From Acidobacteriota bacterium (GTDB lineage Bacteria > Acidobacteriota > Thermoanaerobaculia > Gp7-AA8): a stretch of DNA of 58,824 nt. Where the stretch lies: positions 1 through 58,824 of the forward strand of contig JAFATB010000001.1 in NCBI GenBank assembly GCA_019244185.1, in the 5' to 3' direction. Below, piece after piece: positions 25,672-34,322 of this stretch (its first letter is position 1; every line of letters starts with the position of its first letter). The notes under the pieces were generated by a model, which did no database searches, was not told where the DNA came from, and saw only the letters and a list, made by a program, of their open reading frames with translations. A program made the position numbers and the translations under genes.

Positions 25672-26334
25672 ATGACCACTCTCGCCACCGCCGTCCCGCT
25701 GCCTGCCGAACCGCCGTCGGACGAAGAACTCGTCGCGCGGATCGTCGCCGGCGACGCCGCGCTCTTCGAGATCCTCATGCGCCGCTACAACCAGCGCGTC
25801 TACCGCGCCGTGCGCGCGGTCCTGCGCGGCGACGACGAGGTCGAAGACGTGATGCAGCAGGCGTATCTCAACGCCTACCAGCACCTCGGCCAGTTTCAGG
25901 GGCGCGCGCGTTTCTCGACGTGGCTCACGCGCATCGCCGTCAACGAAGCGCTCGCGCGCCTCCGCCGACGCGGCCAGCACGAAGACGCAGGAGAACCCGA
26001 CGCGATGATCCGCCTCGTCGACGAGAGCCAACCCGATCCCGAACGGCAGACGGTGACGTCCGAACTGCGCGACGTCCTCGAGCGCGAGGTCGCGGCGCTG
26101 CCCGACGCGTTCCGCCTCGTGCTCATCCTGCGCGACGTCGAAGGGCTCAGCACCGCGGAAGCGGCGGCAACGCTCGAGATCTCCGAGGACAACGTGAAGA
26201 CGCGCCTGCATCGCGCGCGCACGCTGCTGCGCGACAACCTCTACCGCCGCGCCGGCGTCACGCTCGACTCGCTCTTCGTCTTCGGCAACGCGCGCTGTGA
26301 TCGCGTGGTCGCGGCCGTCATGGCAAAGCTGTAA
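25672..26334 (+). CDS. ECF-type RNA polymerase sigma factor
   Basis: A 220-residue sigma-70 family protein of the extracytoplasmic-function type. Region 2 shows LFEILMRRYNQRVYRAVRAVL, DVMQQAYLNAYQHL and the -10-recognition stretch FQGRARFSTWLTRIAVNEAL (given piecewise), and region 4 shows LPDAFRLVLILRDVEGLSTAEAA with the helix-turn-helix EISEDNVKTRLHRAR. The C-terminal tail ending CDRVVAAVMAKL occurs in a subset of ECFs without a classic anti-sigma gene. No anti-sigma factor is adjacent. The ATG at 25672 is used; a GTG one codon earlier is equivalent. Neighbours doxX and a secreted NTF2-like protein are likely regulon members. Confidence 0.9.
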   Translation: MTTLATAVPLPAEPPSDEELVARIVAGDAALFEILMRRYNQRVYRAVRAVLRGDDEVEDVMQQAYLNAYQHLGQFQGRARFSTWLTRIAVNEALARLRRRGQHEDAGEPDAMIRLVDESQPDPERQTVTSELRDVLEREVAALPDAFRLVLILRDVEGLSTAEAAATLEISEDNVKTRLHRARTLLRDNLYRRAGVTLDSLFVFGNARCDRVVAAVMAKL

Positions 26335-26373
26335 GCGCGAAACCCGCGCGTCCGCGCGCCGTACTCAGTCCAC

Positions 26374-26847
26374 ATGCGACGCGCACTGCTCGTTCCGCTG
26401 CTCCTCCTCGCCATCCACGCCTCCGCGCAGAACGCTGCGCCGCCCGACGAGAAGACGCTCACCGCCACGATCACGGCGCTCGATGCGAAGCTCTTCGACG
26501 CCTACAACCGCTGCGACATGGATACGTTCGCGTCGTTCTTTCCGGAGAAGTTCGAGTTCTACCATGACCAGGGCGGCCTCGAAACCGACCGCACCGGAAT
26601 GATCGCGTCGCTGCGCAAGTACATCTGCGGCAAGGTCACGCGCGAGCTCGTCCCCGGCACGCTCGAGGTCTACCCGATGAACGGCTTCGGCGCCGTCGAG
26701 ATCGGCGTGCACCGCTTCCACCATCCCGGCCACGACGACACCGAGCCGCTCGGCGAAGCGAAGTTCGTGCACCTCTGGCAGTACAAGGACGGCGTCTGGC
26801 AGCTGACGCGCGTGATCAGTTTCGATCACCACGCCGTGCCGCGCTGA
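26374..26847 (+). CDS. Secreted NTF2-like (DUF4440/SnoaL-type) protein
   Basis: A 157-residue protein with a cleavable signal peptide (1-18, LLVPLLLLAIHASAQ) followed by one cone-shaped NTF2-like domain (about 30-150) of the DUF4440 type: LDAKLFDAYNRCDMDTFASFF, then two long strands with EIGVHRFHHPG and FVHLWQYKDGVWQLTRVISFDHH. This family includes ligand-binding and isomerase folds; no catalytic residues can be assigned. It follows the ECF gene by 39 bp in the same direction and may be cotranscribed. Confidence 0.8.
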   Translation: MRRALLVPLLLLAIHASAQNAAPPDEKTLTATITALDAKLFDAYNRCDMDTFASFFPEKFEFYHDQGGLETDRTGMIASLRKYICGKVTRELVPGTLEVYPMNGFGAVEIGVHRFHHPGHDDTEPLGEAKFVHLWQYKDGVWQLTRVISFDHHAVPR

Positions 26848-26854
26848 CCGCGCG

Positions 26855-27091
26855 TCACTCCTTCGAGCGACGCTCCCAGTCTTCGCGCAATGCCTGCTGC
26901 GGCGAGCGATTTTGCAGCCGCGGCTTCGACAGCACCGTCGCGAGCAGATCGGCAACGCCCCACGAGAGAAAGGTCGTCGCGGCGATGGTGAGAAATTGCG
27001 AGACGGTGTGCTGTTCGAGGAGCACGAACAGCGTGAGCGGCACGACGACGCCCATCACGATGAGCCCTACGAAAAAGCGGAGGCCGGACAC
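26855..27091 (-). CDS. Small two-helix membrane protein
   Basis: A 78-residue protein I do not recognise. Two hydrophobic helices (about 4-24, FFVGLIVMGVVVPLTLFVLL, and 30-52, QFLTIAATTFLSWGVADLLATVL) are followed by a basic cytosolic tail (KPRLQNRSPQQALREDWERR). Stop codons converge with the NTF2-like gene. The start is not strongly supported, but the composition is that of a real small membrane protein. Confidence 0.6.
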   Translation of the reverse strand: MSGLRFFVGLIVMGVVVPLTLFVLLEQHTVSQFLTIAATTFLSWGVADLLATVLSKPRLQNRSPQQALREDWERRSKE

Positions 27092-27140
27092 GCGCGCAGT
27101 GTAGCGCAGCGCGTCCCGCCTTCTCCGCTACGCAGCCGCG

Positions 27141-28067
27141 TTACCGCGCCTGCGCGCCCCCGTCGGGAACCGCGTTCGTCGCCGAAGCATCCTGCGTCGC
27201 GTTCGAGGCGCTGCCCGCATCCGCGACCCGGTTCGAGATACGGCTGTGGAAGTCCTCTTCGAAGTTCTTCACCTTCGAGACGTAGTCGCGAGTTTCGTGG
27301 AACGGCGGCACGCCGTTGAAGCGGAGCACGTTCCCCTCGCCCGCGTTGTACGCCGCGATGACCTTCGTCTCGTTGCCGTCGAAGCGGTCGTGGAGATAGC
27401 GGAGGTACTTTGCGCCGGCGCTGATGTTCTGCGCGGGGTTCGTGAGGTCGCGCGCGCCCATCCAGCGCCCGGTCTTCGGAACGAGCTGCATGAGACCGAT
27501 CGCGCCCGATCCGGATCGCGCGGCGGGACGGAACTTCGACTCCGCCTGCACGACGGCCGCGACGAGCTCGGGACGCAGATTGTTCTTCTTGGCTTCCTGG
27601 TAAATGATCGAGCCGAAGGGCACTTCCTTCTTGAAGAAGTCCTCGCGCACGCTGTCGCTCATCACCGCCAGTTTCTGCGGTGCCGCGGCGATCGCCTTTA
27701 ACGGCGAGCTCGTGGCCGCCTGCAGACCTCCGGCGACGCCGCCCGCGACCTGCGATGCGATCGACTGCGCCGCCTGCAGATCGCCGGCGAGCTCCTGATC
27801 GAGCGAGTCGGCGGGTTTCGCGTTCGCCGCGTTGGCGTTCTGCTGGATCGTGGTCGCCTTCGCCGCGTCGTTGTGCTGCATGATCATCGTCGGGACGCCG
27901 AGGCCGCCGAAGGCTAGCGAGGCGCCGAGCGCCCAGGTGGCGTATTTCTTCCGGAATCCCTGAAATCGGCGGGGACGGACTGCCTCCACTTCGCGCCGCA
28001 ACTGCGCACGATCGAAGTTGTCGAGAAACCGCTCCTGGTACGGCCGCTTCGTCTTCACCTCGGGCAT
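27141..28067 (-). CDS. Lytic transglycosylase, SLT domain, membrane-anchored
   Basis: Cleaves the glycan strand of peptidoglycan with formation of 1,6-anhydroMurNAc. The 308-residue protein starts with a basic cytosolic segment, then one hydrophobic segment (about 43-64, KYATWALGASLAFGGLGVPTMI), an Ala/Gln-rich linker and the SLT domain (about 155-280) with the catalytic glutamate in VVQAESKFRP, the SLT motif GLMQLVP, NISAGAKYLRYL and AYNAGEG. ATG 28067 has AGGAGG seven bases upstream. Next to rlpA, which diverges from it. Confidence 0.9.
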   Translation of the reverse strand: MPEVKTKRPYQERFLDNFDRAQLRREVEAVRPRRFQGFRKKYATWALGASLAFGGLGVPTMIMQHNDAAKATTIQQNANAANAKPADSLDQELAGDLQAAQSIASQVAGGVAGGLQAATSSPLKAIAAAPQKLAVMSDSVREDFFKKEVPFGSIIYQEAKKNNLRPELVAAVVQAESKFRPAARSGSGAIGLMQLVPKTGRWMGARDLTNPAQNISAGAKYLRYLHDRFDGNETKVIAAYNAGEGNVLRFNGVPPFHETRDYVSKVKNFEEDFHSRISNRVADAGSASNATQDASATNAVPDGGAQAR

Positions 28068-28088
28068 CGGCGTTCCTCCTGCCTTTGC

Positions 28089-28182
28089 CGTTACTTATTT
28101 GCAATGTGAAAGCCAATCAAATGGCTGAGCCGTAACGAGTTGTATTCCCACTTTGGCCCGGCTGCTGCAATCAGCATAGAAT
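28089..28182. promoter_or_regulatory. slt/rlpA intergenic region: nested inverted repeats and rlpA promoter
   Basis: CGTTAC (28089-28094) and GTAACG (28132-28137) flank AGCCA-6-TGGCT (28111-28126), a nested inverted repeat on the slt side. For rlpA, TTGGCC (28153-28158), 18 bp, TAGAAT (28177-28182), then ATG at 28193 with GGAG four bases upstream. A weak slt promoter, TTGATT with 17 bp to TAAGTA, overlaps the repeats. Confidence 0.4.
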
Positions 28183-28192
28183 CCGGAGCCAG

Positions 28193-28798
28193 ATGTTGAA
28201 AGGAGCGTGGATCGCGCTCGCCGGCCTCCTGCTCCTCGCCCCTGCCATGCACGCGGGCGAGGCGGACGCGCCGGCTGACGACCTGACGCTCGGGCGGCCG
28301 CTGAGCGACTGCTTCACGATGGTCGCTCCGGCCCCGGCAGCCCCGCCGGAGACGCCGAAGCAGCCCGATGCGTTGATGCAACGCTTTCTGCGCTACGCGC
28401 AGCTTGCGCTGAATCACCGTGTCTCCGGACTCGCCAGCTACTACTCCGCCTTCTTCGACGGACGCCGCACCGCGAACGGCGAGATCTACCGCAACAAGCA
28501 GTACTCCGCCGCGCACCTCACGCTTCCGCTCGGCTCATGGATCGAAGTGACGTCGCGCGCGACGGGACGCAAGCTGCGCATGCGCGTCAACGATCGCGGT
28601 CCGTTCGCGCGCAAGTTCGTGCTCGATCTCTCGCAGGCCGCGGCGCATTACCTCGGCGTCGATATCGCCGCGGACCGCTACGTCGACATCCGCGTCATCG
28701 CGCTGCCCGGCGAAGATCCGCTGCCCGCCGGGGTCACCGCTCCGCCCGCGGCGGACACGCAGATCGCGTCGAGCGCGCCCGCGTCCGGCAGCAAGTGA
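28193..28798 (+). CDS. rlpA: RlpA-family septal ring lytic transglycosylase-like protein
   Basis: A 201-residue secreted protein with a double-psi beta-barrel of the RlpA type: SYYSAFFDGRRTANGEIYRN (catalytic region), LTLPLGSWIEVTSRATGRKL (about 118-138) and RVNDRGPFARKFVLDLS with the catalytic aspartate. RlpA enzymes cleave glycan strands lacking stem peptides at the division site. A signal peptide (1-21, ending MHAG) is present but there is no lipobox cysteine and no SPOR domain, so septal targeting is unclear. Confidence 0.88.
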   Translation: MLKGAWIALAGLLLLAPAMHAGEADAPADDLTLGRPLSDCFTMVAPAPAAPPETPKQPDALMQRFLRYAQLALNHRVSGLASYYSAFFDGRRTANGEIYRNKQYSAAHLTLPLGSWIEVTSRATGRKLRMRVNDRGPFARKFVLDLSQAAAHYLGVDIAADRYVDIRVIALPGEDPLPAGVTAPPAADTQIASSAPASGSK

Positions 28799-28807
28799 CG
28801 CGCTCGC

Positions 28808-29641
28808 TTACGCCGGCAGCGTGAAGCAGAACGTGCTGCCTTCGCCCGGCGTCGTTTCGACGCTGAGCTCGCCGCCGTGGCTCTCCACGATGCGCTTCAC
28901 GAGGTAGAGGCCGTAACCGGGACCGCCGCCACGCGCTTTGTCGAGCTTGCTCATCCCGCCGAGCTCGAAGACCTGATTCGCGTAGCGCGTGTCGATGCCA
29001 ATGCCGTTGTCGCGCACGCAGAAGCGCACGCCGTGCGCGTCGCCCGTGCAGTCGATCGCGATCTGCCGCTCGCCTTTCGGACGATCGGTGAAGAAGAGCG
29101 CATTCGACACGAGCGCGCCGATGGCCTCGCGAATCTTTTCGGGATCGACGTTGACGACGGGCAGATCGGTCGGCAGCGCGACGTGCACGTTGCCTTCCTC
29201 GATGAGGAAGTTGTACTTGAGGATCACTTCCTCGACGATCTCGCGCAGCGGCGTCGGCTTGCGCGCGTTCGGACGCGCGAGCAGCTTCACCATGTGCGAC
29301 ATGTCGTCGAGGATCTTCTTCATGTACTGCGCGCTGGAACGGATGCGGCGCAGAAAGTCCTGCCCTTCCTCGTCGAGGTTCGCGAGGTAGTCGGTGAGCA
29401 ACAGATCGCTGAATCCGTCGACCGCAAAAATGGGCGACTTGAGGTCGTGCGACAGCACGCTGAAGAAGCGGACCAGCTCCTCCTGAGTCACCGGACGTTC
29501 GGCCGCCGGAGTTTCCTGCGCGGTTTCGATGGCGTATCCCTCCAGGCCGCTCGCGGGCTGCAACGTGCGAGCCACCGCGCGAGGCGCGCGGCTACCGTTT
29601 CCGAAAGGCGGCGATCTGTCCGTCGCCGACGATCGTGGCAT
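28808..29641 (-). CDS. Sensor-less histidine kinase (HisKA + HATPase_c)
   Basis: A 277-residue soluble kinase core: the H-box FFSVLSHDLKSPI with its phospho-accepting histidine, then N-box VSNALFFT, G1 DNGIGID, and G2 GGGPGYGLYLVKRIVE. There is no membrane segment or sensory domain and no adjacent response regulator. The longest frame (ATG 29641) overlaps the S51-like gene by 50 bases, and its first 20 residues look like a translation of antisense-type GC sequence, so the GTG at 29575 may be the true start. It probably acts with a partner encoded elsewhere. Confidence 0.85.
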   Translation of the reverse strand: MPRSSATDRSPPFGNGSRAPRAVARTLQPASGLEGYAIETAQETPAAERPVTQEELVRFFSVLSHDLKSPIFAVDGFSDLLLTDYLANLDEEGQDFLRRIRSSAQYMKKILDDMSHMVKLLARPNARKPTPLREIVEEVILKYNFLIEEGNVHVALPTDLPVVNVDPEKIREAIGALVSNALFFTDRPKGERQIAIDCTGDAHGVRFCVRDNGIGIDTRYANQVFELGGMSKLDKARGGGPGYGLYLVKRIVESHGGELSVETTPGEGSTFCFTLPA

Positions 29642-30263
29642 TCCCTTCGGCGTCGATGACGAGCGCCGTTTTCGCCGGGATGCCGAGGCCGAGGTCCACG
29701 TCCGATAGCGACATCAGCCGCCGCAGCGGCGCGTCGTTCGCGGCATCGAATCCCGTCTCGACCGCGGTGCGCGCGAGCCAGCCGAGAGCCGGAAGCGCGC
29801 CGGTGCCGCCGCGCATGTCGCGTGCGAACGTGCCGAAGCACGAGGCGGCCGCGCCGATGGCGGCGATCACCGCACCGTTCGCCGCCGCGTCGCGCATCGC
29901 GACATCCGCCGGCGACTCGCGCAGCGTCGCGAGGAGATTGTTCGACACGCCGCCGCCGAGGTAGACCAGGCCCGCCGCGAGGATCGCGTTGAGGCTCTTC
30001 TGCCGGCGCGCGTCGCGGCCGCGGTAGATCGGCACGTTCACGACCTCGACGGTCGGATCGAGATTGCGGACGTACGCGCCGAAGTGCACCGCGTACTCAG
30101 CGGAGCCGGATGCCGTCGGCAGAAACGCGATCGTGCGGCGGTCGCGCGGCATGCGCGCGAGCAGCAGCTCGTCGATCTCGCGAGTCTCCCCGAAGGAGAA
30201 TTCGCCGCCGCCGATGAGGACGAGCGTCGAGACCGGCGTCGCGAGCGCGACGGAAAGCTTCAT
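29592..30263 (-). CDS. Peptidase S51 (cyanophycinase/aspartyl dipeptidase)-like protein, nucleophile apparently lost
   Basis: A 223-residue protein with the flavodoxin-like S51 fold: LIGGGEFSFGETREID (17-32), FLPTASGS, VYLGGGVSNNLL (100-111). The loop that normally holds the nucleophilic serine (G-x-S-A-G) reads GAAAS (137-141), so serine is not at the expected position, and the protein may be inactive or use a shifted serine (S141). A TACGAT box ends 8 bases before the ATG at 30263, and no Shine-Dalgarno precedes it; the frame open further upstream is Ala/Gly/Cys-rich and not credible. It diverges from a carbonic anhydrase. Confidence 0.7.
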   Translation of the reverse strand: MKLSVALATPVSTLVLIGGGEFSFGETREIDELLLARMPRDRRTIAFLPTASGSAEYAVHFGAYVRNLDPTVEVVNVPIYRGRDARRQKSLNAILAAGLVYLGGGVSNNLLATLRESPADVAMRDAAANGAVIAAIGAAASCFGTFARDMRGGTGALPALGWLARTAVETGFDAANDAPLRRLMSLSDVDLGLGIPAKTALVIDAEGNATIVGDGQIAAFRKR

Positions 30264-30271
30264 CGCCGCGC

Positions 30272-30288
30272 ATCGTACCCCGTAGACT
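30272..30288. promoter_or_regulatory. Divergent -10 boxes of the S51-like and carbonic anhydrase genes
   Basis: Minus strand TACGAT (30277-30272), 8 bases from the S51-like ATG; plus strand TAGACT (30283-30288), 6 bases from the carbonic anhydrase ATG (30295). Neither start has a Shine-Dalgarno, so both messages are predicted leaderless. Confidence 0.45.
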
Positions 30289-30294
30289 AGCGGC

Positions 30295-30999
30295 ATGCGC
30301 CGCATCATCGCCGTCCTCGCGCTCGTCGCCGCTCTTCCGCTTTTCGCGCAGCAGCCGCAGGCGGCCGCGCACCCCACAACGCCGCAGCCCGCGCCTGCAA
30401 CGGCCGCGCAGCCCGCGCCGCCGCCCGTCACGCCCGATCAGCTCTGGAACGCGCTGCTGCAGAGCAACAAGCAGTTCGCCGCCGGCAAGATCGCGTATGA
30501 CGATCTCGACAAAGAGCGCGCGCAGTTCCTCAACTTTCAGGCGCCGCCGGTGACGATCCTCTCCTGCTCCGACAGCCGCGTGCCGCCGGAGCTCGTCTTC
30601 CATCAGTCCCTCGGCGTGCTGTTCGTCGTGCGCAGCGCCGGCAACGTCGCCGACGACTTCGGCATCGCCTCGATCGAGTACGCGATCCTGCACAAGTACA
30701 CGAAATTGATCGTCGTCCTCGGACACCAGAACTGCGGCGCCGTCGCCTCCGCCCTCGAGCCCGCCGATCCCGTGACGCCCAGCCTCCTCGACCTCGTGAC
30801 CCGCATCCGCAGCTCGTTCGTCAACATCCCATACGAACAAGCCAGCCTCCCGCGCGCCATCGAAGCGAACGCGCGCGCGTCAGCCGCGCAGCTGCTCGCA
30901 AAGAGCCACGTCATCCGCGACGCGGTGGTGTCGAAGCAGGTGAAGGTGGTCGCCGCGTATTACGACTTCAATACGGGGTTGGTGAGGGCGCTCGACTAG
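30295..30999 (+). CDS. Beta-class carbonic anhydrase, exported
   Basis: Interconverts CO2 and bicarbonate. The 234-residue protein keeps all beta-class zinc and catalytic residues: C91, D93 and R95 in CSDSR, H144 and C147 in GHQNC, and the SAGNVADDFGIASIEYA stretch. Unlike most beta-carbonic anhydrases it carries a signal peptide (1-19, LALVAALPLFAQQ) and a Pro/Ala/Gln-rich linker (about 20-47), so it is predicted periplasmic. Expected role: supply or disposal of bicarbonate near the membrane. Confidence 0.9.
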   Translation: MRRIIAVLALVAALPLFAQQPQAAAHPTTPQPAPATAAQPAPPPVTPDQLWNALLQSNKQFAAGKIAYDDLDKERAQFLNFQAPPVTILSCSDSRVPPELVFHQSLGVLFVVRSAGNVADDFGIASIEYAILHKYTKLIVVLGHQNCGAVASALEPADPVTPSLLDLVTRIRSSFVNIPYEQASLPRAIEANARASAAQLLAKSHVIRDAVVSKQVKVVAAYYDFNTGLVRALD

Positions 31000-31117
31000 G
31001 CCGGGCCGGCCCGGCCGGCTGCGCTGATTGCCCAAGGCTATCCGCACGTGCGGCCGCTTCGTAGGCCGATGCAGCGCAACCGCGTCGCGCAACATCGAGC
31101 TGCAGCCGCACGTGAGA
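31000..31117. repeat. Dense inverted-repeat intergenic region between two converging genes
   Basis: Starting at the carbonic anhydrase stop, an 18-bp perfect palindrome GGCCGGGCCGGCCCGGCC (30999-31016) is followed by TGCGCTG (31020-31026) that pairs with CAGCGCA (31072-31078), a 12-bp palindrome CCGCACGTGCGG (31042-31053), and CACGTGCGGCCGC (31045-31057) that pairs with 31102-31114 with one mismatch. No reading frame of note exists here. It could be a bidirectional terminator, a REP-type element or a small structured RNA. Confidence 0.5.
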
Positions 31118-32047
31118 CTAGGCTCGGCCCTTAGCGCCGCGGGCCGTGCCCGCCCACACCTCTTCCAACTTCGCCCCCATGTCGCTCGGCGCTTTCACCA
31201 CGTGAATGCCGGCCGCGGTGAGGGCGGCCATCTTCTCCGCGGCCGTTCCCTGGCCGCCGCTGATGATGGCGCCGGCGTGGCCCATGCGGCGTCCGGGAGG
31301 GGCGGTCTGGCCGGCGATGAAGGCGACCACCGGCTTCGTGACATTCGCCTTCACGAACGCGGCGGCGTCTTCTTCGGCGCTGCCGCCGATCTCGCCGATC
31401 ATGATGATCGCTTCGGTCGCGGGGTCCGCCTGGAACGCGGCGAGGCAATCGATGAAGTTCGTGCCCGGCAGCGGATCGCCGCCGATGCCGACCGCGGTCG
31501 ACTGGCCGATGCCGCGCGAGGAGAGCTGGCCGACCGCCTCGTACGTGAGCGTTCCCGAGCGCGACACGATGCCGATCGGGCCTTCGCGATGAATGTGGCC
31601 CGGCATGATGCCGATCTTCGCCTGGCCCGGCGTCATGATGCCGGGGCAGTTCGGTCCGATGAGGCGCGACGGCGAACGTCCTTCGGCAACGCGGCGCGCG
31701 TTGTTCTTCTTCAGAAAGTCGTGCGCCTTGACCATGTCGTTCACCGGGATGCCCTCGGTGATGCAGATGATCAGCTCGAGGCCCGCGTCGGCCGACTCCA
31801 TGATCGCGTCGGCCGCGAACGGCGGCGGCACGAAGATCAGCGAGCAGTTCGCGCCCGCTTTCTCGCGCGCCTCGCGCACCGTGTTGAAGACGTCGAAGCC
31901 TTCGTGCGTCGTGCCGCCCTTGCCCGGCGTCACGCCGCCGACGACCTGCGTGCCGTAGTCGCGGCATTGGATCGCGTGGAACGTGCCCTCGCGGCCCGTG
32001 ATGCCCTGAACGATGACTCGTGTGTTCTTGTCAGCCCAGATTGCCAT
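31118..32047 (-). CDS. sucD: Succinate-CoA ligase, alpha subunit
   Basis: Alpha subunit of succinyl-CoA synthetase of the TCA cycle. The 309-residue protein has the CoA-binding Rossmann part ([25 protein letters not shown]), [22 protein letters not shown], and the phosphohistidine in [10 protein letters not shown]. It also supplies succinyl-CoA used by DapD. ATG 32047; 5 bp after sucC. Its stop is next to the inverted-repeat region. Confidence 0.96.
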   Translation of the reverse strand: MAIWADKNTRVIVQGITGREGTFHAIQCRDYGTQVVGGVTPGKGGTTHEGFDVFNTVREAREKAGANCSLIFVPPPFAADAIMESADAGLELIICITEGIPVNDMVKAHDFLKKNNARRVAEGRSPSRLIGPNCPGIMTPGQAKIGIMPGHIHREGPIGIVSRSGTLTYEAVGQLSSRGIGQSTAVGIGGDPLPGTNFIDCLAAFQADPATEAIIMIGEIGGSAEEDAAAFVKANVTKPVVAFIAGQTAPPGRRMGHAGAIISGGQGTAAEKMAALTAAGIHVVKAPSDMGAKLEEVWAGTARGAKGRA

Positions 32048-32052
32048 GTCGA

Positions 32053-33216
<1,164 letters not shown>

Positions 33217-33227
33217 AAGGCGCGCAT

Positions 33228-34322
33228 TTGTACCAAATCGGGGATGAAATCACCATCGAGCCAACCGACCTCGTCGCGGGCGGTGCGGCGCTCGCGCGCG
33301 TCGACGGATACGCGGTCTTCGCGACGAACGTCTTTCCCGGCGACGTCGCGCGCGTGCGTCTGCATGAAGTGAAAAAGGGCTTCGCGCGCGCGACGCTCGT
33401 CGAGCTGGTGAAGCCGAGTCCATGGCGGCGCGCGGAGCCGTGTCCGATCGCGGAGGAATGCGGCGGCTGCGACTGGACGGCGCTGCGGCTCGACAAGCAG
33501 CTCGAGGCGAAGCGGCGGATTCTCGTCGAGTCGCTGCGTCGCATCGGCAAGCTCGATCCGGCGACGCTGCCGGAGATCGCGCTGCATCCGTCGCCGCTCA
33601 ACTACCGGCTGCGTTCGCGGCTGCATCGCGACGGCGACGCGATCGGCTTCTTCGCCATGCAGTCGCATCGCGTGGTGCCGCTGTCATCGCAATGCGAAGT
33701 GGTCGGCTTGCGCACGCGCGAGCAGCCGGCCGAAGGGGAGTCGTGGGAGCTCGACGGCCGCGTGATCACGGACGGCGAGCTAGAGATCGATGGATATCAA
33801 CTCGCCACCGGCGCGTTCTTTCAGGTCAACCGGCATCTCCTCGAGACGATGCTCAACCTCGTGCGCGGTCTCGCCGGACGCACGAGAGCGAAGCGCAGCG
33901 CGATCGATCTGTATGCGGGCGTCGGCTTCTTTACCGTGCCGCTGGCGCAGCAGTTCGAGCGCGTGACGAGCGTCGAAGGCTCGCCGCTGTCGCACGCCTA
34001 TGCAAAACGAAACGCCCCGGAGAACGTGCGCGTCGTGCGCGCGGCGATCGAGGAGTACGTGACGCGCATGCCGCGCGCGGACCTCGTTTTTCTCGATCCG
34101 CCGCGCGCGGGCGCGAAGCACAACGTGATCGACGCGGTGGCCGCGAAAACGAACGAGCGCATTTGCTTCCTCGCCTGCGATCCGGTAACGTTTGCCCGGG
34201 ACGCGAGCCGGCTGATCGCGTCGGGCTGGCGCCTCTCCACGCTGGACCTACTCGACCTCTTTCCGAATACCCATCACGTCGAAACGCTCTCCTCGTTCGA
34301 GCGTGCGCAATCCGTTTCGTAA
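33228..34322 (+). CDS. RlmD/TrmA-family RNA (uracil-5-)-methyltransferase
   Basis: SAM-dependent enzyme of the class that makes 5-methyluridine in rRNA or tRNA. The 364-residue protein has an N-terminal TRAM-like domain (about 1-60), a [4Fe-4S] cluster set C72, C78, C81 ([10 protein letters not shown]) and C156, the SAM-binding [14 protein letters not shown] and the catalytic DPPRAG with CDPVTFARD. The iron-sulfur set points to the RlmD side rather than TrmA. The TTG start at 33228 has TAAGG seven bases upstream. Confidence 0.88.
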   Translation: MYQIGDEITIEPTDLVAGGAALARVDGYAVFATNVFPGDVARVRLHEVKKGFARATLVELVKPSPWRRAEPCPIAEECGGCDWTALRLDKQLEAKRRILVESLRRIGKLDPATLPEIALHPSPLNYRLRSRLHRDGDAIGFFAMQSHRVVPLSSQCEVVGLRTREQPAEGESWELDGRVITDGELEIDGYQLATGAFFQVNRHLLETMLNLVRGLAGRTRAKRSAIDLYAGVGFFTVPLAQQFERVTSVEGSPLSHAYAKRNAPENVRVVRAAIEEYVTRMPRADLVFLDPPRAGAKHNVIDAVAAKTNERICFLACDPVTFARDASRLIASGWRLSTLDLLDLFPNTHHVETLSSFERAQSVS

